Source of the DNA: Motacilla alba alba
Taxonomy: Eukaryota > Chordata > Aves > Passeriformes > Motacillidae
Direction: 5' to 3'
Assembly: GCF_015832195.1 (NCBI RefSeq)
Contig: NC_052019.1
Location: 6,484,872 to 6,548,871 of the forward strand
Length of the DNA: 64,000 nucleotides
Positions 24,299 through 64,000 of the stretch are shown here, piece after piece (position 1 is the stretch's first letter; every line of letters begins with the position of its first letter). The notes beneath the pieces were generated by a model. The model was not told where the DNA came from. It was given only the letters and a program-made list of their open reading frames with translations, and did not search any database. The position numbers and the translations under genes were made by a program.

Positions 24299-27200
24299 TT
24301 AAAACCAGGAGCTGGCTGAGCAGAGAGCCCACCTGGGGCAGTACCAGCTGTTGGTTTCTCTGGGTCTGGACTGAAGGCACTTGAGACAGTAGTTCATGTT
24401 CAGACTCAGGTGTTTATTGTTTCTTGTCAGTAAAACAGTCTCACTACTGTGAGTTCTGCAGCCTTTCATTAGAAGGCACAAAATGGCCAACAATCTCTTG
24501 TTACAAGGTCTTTTAAGACTAAACTGTCCAATTAAGAACTGACACCTGGATTATTTTCCCTTTTAACCCAATAACTGATCCCAAAGAGCCCACAATGCAG
24601 ACTTTTCTGCCCAATTCCAAAATGCCACCCAAACCCATGAAGGAGGAAGAAGCATGAAGAAGAAATCCAGGATGACCCTGTGCCCTCCATCCTGCTTCCA
24701 TCCACAACATACTAAAAATCCCAAAACCTCAATTTCTCACCAAGTGATATTACTAGCACTATTCCCTATAATCTATTTCACACTTTAGTGGATTCTTGTC
24801 TATCTTGAAGTCTAGGAAACTTTCTCCATGGATGAGGGTCAAAGTCAGTGCTCCCCTGGGGGCCAGGGCACCCCAGAGCAGACAGAGAAATATTCCTGGT
24901 GCCCTGGGTTTCCACACCCACCCTGCCTCCTTCCAGAGCTACAGAGATGCTTCTTTTGCTTTCAGACCAGTTACAGAGACGGGGGTTCAGCTGCAGGTGA
25001 GATGCCACATGCAGATGCTGCTACATAAAGCAAGGGATGCTGTATTTTAACCAAATGAGACATGAAAGTTTGCCAGATTGTTTCTTCAGATTTAAGAGCA
25101 GGAGTAACAGCACAGCAAAGGAAACCACCTTCAAGTTTTGCTCCTCTCAAAGCATAACCTCAACAAGAAGTAACTCCAGCTGGATCTGGATTTTTTTTCC
25201 TTTTTTCTCTCTTTCATTCTCATTCTCATGTAGGAGTTTCAAATTTTCATTGTTGTGGTTTGAAAAAATATTTGTTTACACTATTTTTGCAGTCTTAGCT
25301 TCCTGACAGCTCTCCCAAAAAGCCATGACACCCACACACTAATAAGATGACAAACTATTGCACCTAAGTAACTTTTTCAGCAGCAAACTTGCCACTGCAC
25401 TTGTCTGAAGGAGAACCAGTGCCAGTTACACAAGGACAACTGCTTTAGGCACACTACAAGAAACAGAAATGCAAACACAAAATTTATGGATGGTTTTAAA
25501 GATTTCTTCCTCTATCTGGACAAACACTGAGGCCTAAATATTTTATGCATTCAGCAAGGGAATCACCCTCTGATTCAGCTCGATTTTATGATGGCTCTGA
25601 TGTTGTCAGGCTAAAAAAAATCTTGCAAATCTACTGTTCCAATCACAAACTTCAGATGTAACAGATGAACACCGGTACTTCACAGTGCTGTATAAAAACA
25701 GCTACACATGGATTTAATAAAAGTATGTGGGTTCTTTTAGTCAAACACCTCAATATCTATTTGCAAGTTATGTCACACTGGCCACTTAGCACTGACCCTC
25801 TGCCTCCCCTCCTCATCATAAAGTTGCACACTCATCCCTCATTCTCTCCTGCTGTACTCTGCCCACCCAGGCATCCTGGTAAGAGCATTATCCATTTGAA
25901 AGCCTAAACACAAAAAAACACCACTCACTGCAGCTTTTGCTACCCAAGTATTTACCCAGAACTACACGGGACAAAAGGCACTTGTCAAGCTTTTTTCAAG
26001 TACATTATTCTGCTGTGGATCTTCTCGTCACAGCTCAGGGAATTTCACCCCATTTCTGCATCTTTTCCACGGTAATAGGTGTTTGTGCTGCTCATCCCAA
26101 GTTCCCTCAAACTGGCAGAAAATGACTGCAGAACTTAGGCAAGACTCAGGAGAAAAAAGCTGGATACAAGCACACTGAGTTGTTTTTTTCTTCCACCACA
26201 GAAACATCATGGGAACCACTTTTGGAGACACGGAGCCAGAGGGGCTCAGCAGGACTGACATGGCACAGGGACAACGGGACACAACACACTGGTCTGTTCA
26301 TCCTGGCAAAGACTCCTACACTTCACAACACTGACTGCAATGTGGGATGGGTAACGAGGCTGTGACTGATCACACCACCTGTAGGCCAGATAACTTTGTT
26401 CCCAATTGTACACATATTTACAGGGCTTCCTATGCTAATTCCCTCTCCACAGAGGTTTCTTGGAATTAATTTGCAGTTGCTAATGGAATTAGTTGCTTGT
26501 TTCAGTAACTCCATTTGAATCTTATTAATCAAATTTGCTTCAATGCCTATGAAAACTGTCAAACAGTATTGTTTTACCTAAATTTAATTTTGAAACAGCT
26601 TTTCTGTTATTCTAGGTGCTCTGCAAGACACACAACACGACACAAATTTCCATTTAAAAGTCCAACACTGCAGCTGTTCTCAACACACAATCTCTCCTTT
26701 CTAACAACATATTCCCTCAGTATCAACACACCAGAGCTGTCTGGTCTGAAAAAAGTCAAGGAGAGAGCAACTTCTGCACTGTGTTTTCCTCAGGAAGAAA
26801 AGCCAGAGCCTCCCCTGGTGAAAATGGACAGTGCTGGGTCAGAAGCACTAAGAGTTACCTTATGAGCACATTAAACATTTCAAACTGCACATCTGTAATT
26901 CTACTCTGACTCCAAATAGTCTTTCTGTATATAATGACATTCCCAAGGACACCAAGTCATAACCACCAGGATTCTACCTGCCAGCACCTCACCTCAGGTA
27001 CAAGCTTCCTACAAACTTTTAGTAACACCCAGAGGCCCTGTAATTGTTTTTCTTGTCCTAAAGCTACACAGTGGCAGCAGCCAATATACAGATACCATAC
27101 TGTTCCATAGAAACTGCACTGTTCTTGACAACTCCTAACCCTGCTTTGCAATCCTCTTTCTGTAATTTTTGTCCCTTTTTAATCATCAGTGTTGCTCAAA

Positions 27201-27772
27201 TCCAGTCTCTGAAAGGGCACATAAACTCAAGCCTCTATCCATGAGCATATGTATTCTATATAACTTTCCCTTTTGTTGCTATTTATTACTTTTCCACTCT
27301 TTCAATTTTTTTCTATTCTTAACCAGCAAATACATCTTCTCCAGCACTTCATGAAGTTCTCCTCTGTGTTCCTACTCTGGCAGCAGTAAGTTGAAATGAT
27401 TTCCAAGTAGTATATCCACTGAACTAAATTTTTGTGAAAGCAAAAGTGAGCTATCAGTTATACCTCTTCTGTTAACTTGTACTCTTCCATCTCCTTCCCC
27501 TGTGTAGTCTTAATTTAGGAGGAAGAATACACTAGCCCTGTGAATTACAACAGATGGGCAACTTTAATTTCTAATTTACTCTCATCTGTCTTTTAAAAGG
27601 CAGAAGCACCTTGAACTCATTGAGTCTGTCCTAGGAGAGTTGCAATTTTTAAGTGCACTCTGTTGTCATGCACTGAATCTGAAAATCACCAGTGAAGCAC
27701 CTCAACTTTAATAACTCCTGCATTACCAACATCCAGCCATGCTCATCCAAGTACCTCTTCAGTACTTAGGTA

Positions 27773-27903
27773 TTCACAGAATCATGGAATGGTGGTTTGG
27801 GATAAAAGGGACCTTAAAGATCATCTTGTTCCAGCTCCCTGCCACAGCCAGGGACAGCTTCCACTAGACCAGGCTGCTCAGAGCCATATCCAGCCTTATC
27901 CTC
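27773..27903 (-). repeat. CTBP1: CR1 LINE 3' fragment, minus orientation, in CTBP1 intron 8
   Basis: Read on the plus strand it shows the reverse-complement CR1 3' end: tcacagaatcatggaatggt, gggaccttaaagatcatctt and gacagcttccactagaccag. It is 5'-truncated near 27900. Because CTBP1 is on the minus strand, the element lies in the same sense as the gene. Confidence 0.85.
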
Positions 27904-30281
27904 TACCTGTTAGGAGGCAGGAAGAGGTGTGGAAATGTCTGTAAATGGTACAACCACTGTTCCTGGCTGTTGAATTTCCCTGTGCCTATGACCTGGCTGC
28001 TCTGTGACACAGGAAGTGGCAGGGGGTTACAGCACAGGCAGCTCAGCAACAAATACACAGTGGTAACACAAGATCAGGGTATGGTATGCTGCTTCACCAA
28101 GACCACTACAAACAATTCCTTCTCAGGAGTATTGTTGATCTTTACTCATGGGATAGGTCCTGTTTGCATGACCTTTAGTGTTGATAGGGTGTCTTGCATT
28201 TCACACAGTAAATGGTTTTGTTTTCCCCAGATTATGATGATATTCAGATGATCTAGACTACAATCTGCTGACTAATGCTCCATGTTCTTAGCTTGTGATA
28301 ATATCTGATAATTTGAGACTTCTGTCCTACATCAAAATACAAGTGAATTATATTTCCAAAATAAAACAGCCTTGTTAGTTTTAATTCACCAAAAGAGATA
28401 TCTGTATTTTTTAGCATATCAATTATTATCCCAGGTCTTATCTTCTAATGCAATTACATGAGTATGATACAGTTATTAGCACATTGTACTCTCTGTGAAA
28501 GACTCCAGAACTCACTTAGCTCAACATCATCTTGGACTGCAAAGAAAAGATGGAAAAACTTGGTTTGAACTATCAATTCAAATGCTGTACTTAATCCAGG
28601 TAGAAATTAAGTGTCAGCAAACACTGCTATTGAAACCAATTTCTTCATAAAACCTGAGCTTCAAGTGATGCATACTTTGCACTTCACACAGTAGTAACTA
28701 CCTTTACCCACATTCAAACACTGTTCTATTTCTCCTCCAAAAAGCTTTTAACATTTATTGTATAAATATTAACTCCTGCCTCAAAATTCCTAAAATTAAA
28801 TTTTATTTTGCATTTGAAAATAATTAAATCAGAATTTTACAATAAATTTTCTTTATAAAAAAAATGGACTGAAACAATGTATTAAAAAAGCCACTCAGTT
28901 CTGTGTTTATCCTGCTTAAATTGAATACATATGGTTTTTACCTTGTAAATCATTAACTCCCCCAAACATTCCTAAGTCAAAATTAATTTCTGGCTGCAAA
29001 GCCTGCTTCTGCTGGACTTGCGACCCCCAAAACGAGAACAAAAAGCTGCATTTTATTTGGGCATGGACCCTGTTCTTAACTGCCATGACAGGGTTGGAGT
29101 TATTACCTCCTGTCCAGCAACACCTGCCTTTAAGCCCCAATTACATTCAGCCATACCCTCACTACTCCAAACTGCAGTCCATGAAACCAGATGCTCTGTG
29201 GAGGAGAACATGTGTGCCTGAGCTTCTCATTTAAGCAAATAAAAATACCCTTCTTAGATATTCAGGGCCATGGGCATACTTCCAGAAATAAACATCAAAT
29301 GATGTGATCATCAAATCCAAGTTATTCTTTTCCCTTTGTTCACTTATGGCTCCTGATGAGGAGATTGTGGCAGAGGGTGGTAACACTCATCCCCCTCCAT
29401 CCCTTTTCTGATGAGATTGCTCCAAGTCACTGGGACAGGATAATTTTGCTTCACTTCTCAGCAGGGCACAGCTGGGTTCCCATGTGGAGTTAACACAAAA
29501 TCAGGAATCCCTCCTCTACTAAAAGTATGGGGAGTCCTCCTAAAGAGCAACAAAGGTAAAGTAGATGCATGAGGAAGGACAGTGGAAGGATGAGGATTAG
29601 GATAATGAGGTATGACAAAACAGTGAGAGGACTGCAGTGCCCCTTTCCTCAAGGCATTGAGGGAAGCTGGCATTTGGAGCTCTCTGCCGCTTTCATCCTA
29701 CTTATGTGTAAATATCATACTGGAAAATACAAAAATGCAGGTGTTTTTCCTAAATAAAGATTGTCTGAAGCTGGCTACTAGGAAGAATCTGCTGCTAGAA
29801 TAGCTGCTAGGGATAAAGGCACAGAGAAAGACTCTGGAGCAAACAAAGTAACTAAGGAATGTGCATATTAGATGTAAAAAATTGCCCTCTTCTATTAAAT
29901 ATTAAGACCTGCTTTCACAGTTGACTGAGAACACATAGATCAAGTCTCTCAAATGCCTCTGCTTAAAAATTAAGCATATAATTTAGAAAAAGCTATTTTA
30001 AACATATTTTCATAATCACCACAGGCTGTTGCACCATTTTCAATACTGAGTTACTTGTTCTCTCTTGTGTCTGGAGGCCACAAAACAATGTAAGTTTATC
30101 ACTGAAAGTCTTCCTGTAACCTACAGCTGCATCATTACCTTCAGCAAAAAACCACAACACTTCCACTGCAACACTGGAGAAGACCAGAATTATTTTACTT
30201 GAATATACAAACAAATGCATATTGCTCACATACTAACCCAAAAAAAAAAAAAAGATGATTTATAGTCAGACACAGCATGAC

Positions 30282-30320
30282 TGATATCAATTAGTGATAT
30301 CAATTAGTGATATCAATTAG
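30282..30320. repeat. 13-bp tandem repeat, three perfect copies
   Basis: The unit tgatatcaattag occurs three times head to tail without mismatch. It lies in CTBP1 intron 8 about 160 bases from the exon 8 donor, shortly after an A run at 30239-30253. Confidence 0.97.
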
Positions 30321-30479
30321 CAAAACAAGATTATTCTCCTGAACACAACGATTACAAAATCCATATAGCTGGTGTGTAATGCAAAAGCACTTCAATCATT
30401 AATAGGAAGGTCTTTCATCTATTCTTGAATATGTACACTGAATTATGGAGGTATTTCTTCTACCTCTTCAGCACACTTA

Positions 30480-64000
<33,521 letters not shown>

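Overview
The window is vertebrate, most likely bird, genomic DNA. It is intron-rich and AT-leaning, with small split exons bounded by GT/AG, fragments of a CR1-type LINE, and two copies of an ERV-type LTR of a kind I associate with songbirds. The songbird assignment is inference from memory of repeat style. There are no bacterial operons, no CRISPR array, and I recognised no RNA gene.

The only gene I can support is CTBP1 (C-terminal binding protein 1, an NAD(H)-dependent transcriptional corepressor). It is on the minus strand and fills the right-hand 40 kb. Eight coding exons are present and their splice phases all agree: 59802-59956, 50032-50176, 45910-46116, 39921-40135, 36137-36267, 33866-33993, 30481-30598 and 24086-24269. 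Together they give 426 complete codons plus the stop, and the 5'-most exon begins inside a split codon. With a short first exon of about 13 residues, as in mammalian CTBP1-L, the protein would be about 440 residues, the usual length. The first coding exon and promoter are not in the window and should lie beyond base 64000. The C-terminus identifies the paralogue as CTBP1 rather than CTBP2.

Right part by position: the 3' UTR runs from 24085 down to a candidate polyadenylation signal at 23210-23215. Introns 8 to 1 fill the space between exons. They hold a CR1 fragment (27773-27903), a 13-bp triple tandem repeat (30282-30320), a perfect 19-bp-stem hairpin (32102-32142) and several AT microsatellites. 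A decayed coding-like fragment sits in intron 1 near 63.4 kb.

The left 23 kb has no recognisable protein-coding exon. It contains two same-orientation LTR copies, each with its own 6-bp flanking repeat (3669-4085 and 7633-8055), two CR1 3' ends (9681-9747 and 11255-11335), a dense CpG island at about 15985-16520 that may be the promoter of an unseen gene, and several simple repeats. In mammals SPON2 lies downstream of CTBP1 on the same strand, but I found no SPON2 coding sequence here.

I do not see a new biological system. The points most worth checking are the orphan CpG island, the two independent LTR insertions, the intronic palindrome, and the CpG-dense, frame-neutral exon 4 of CTBP1.
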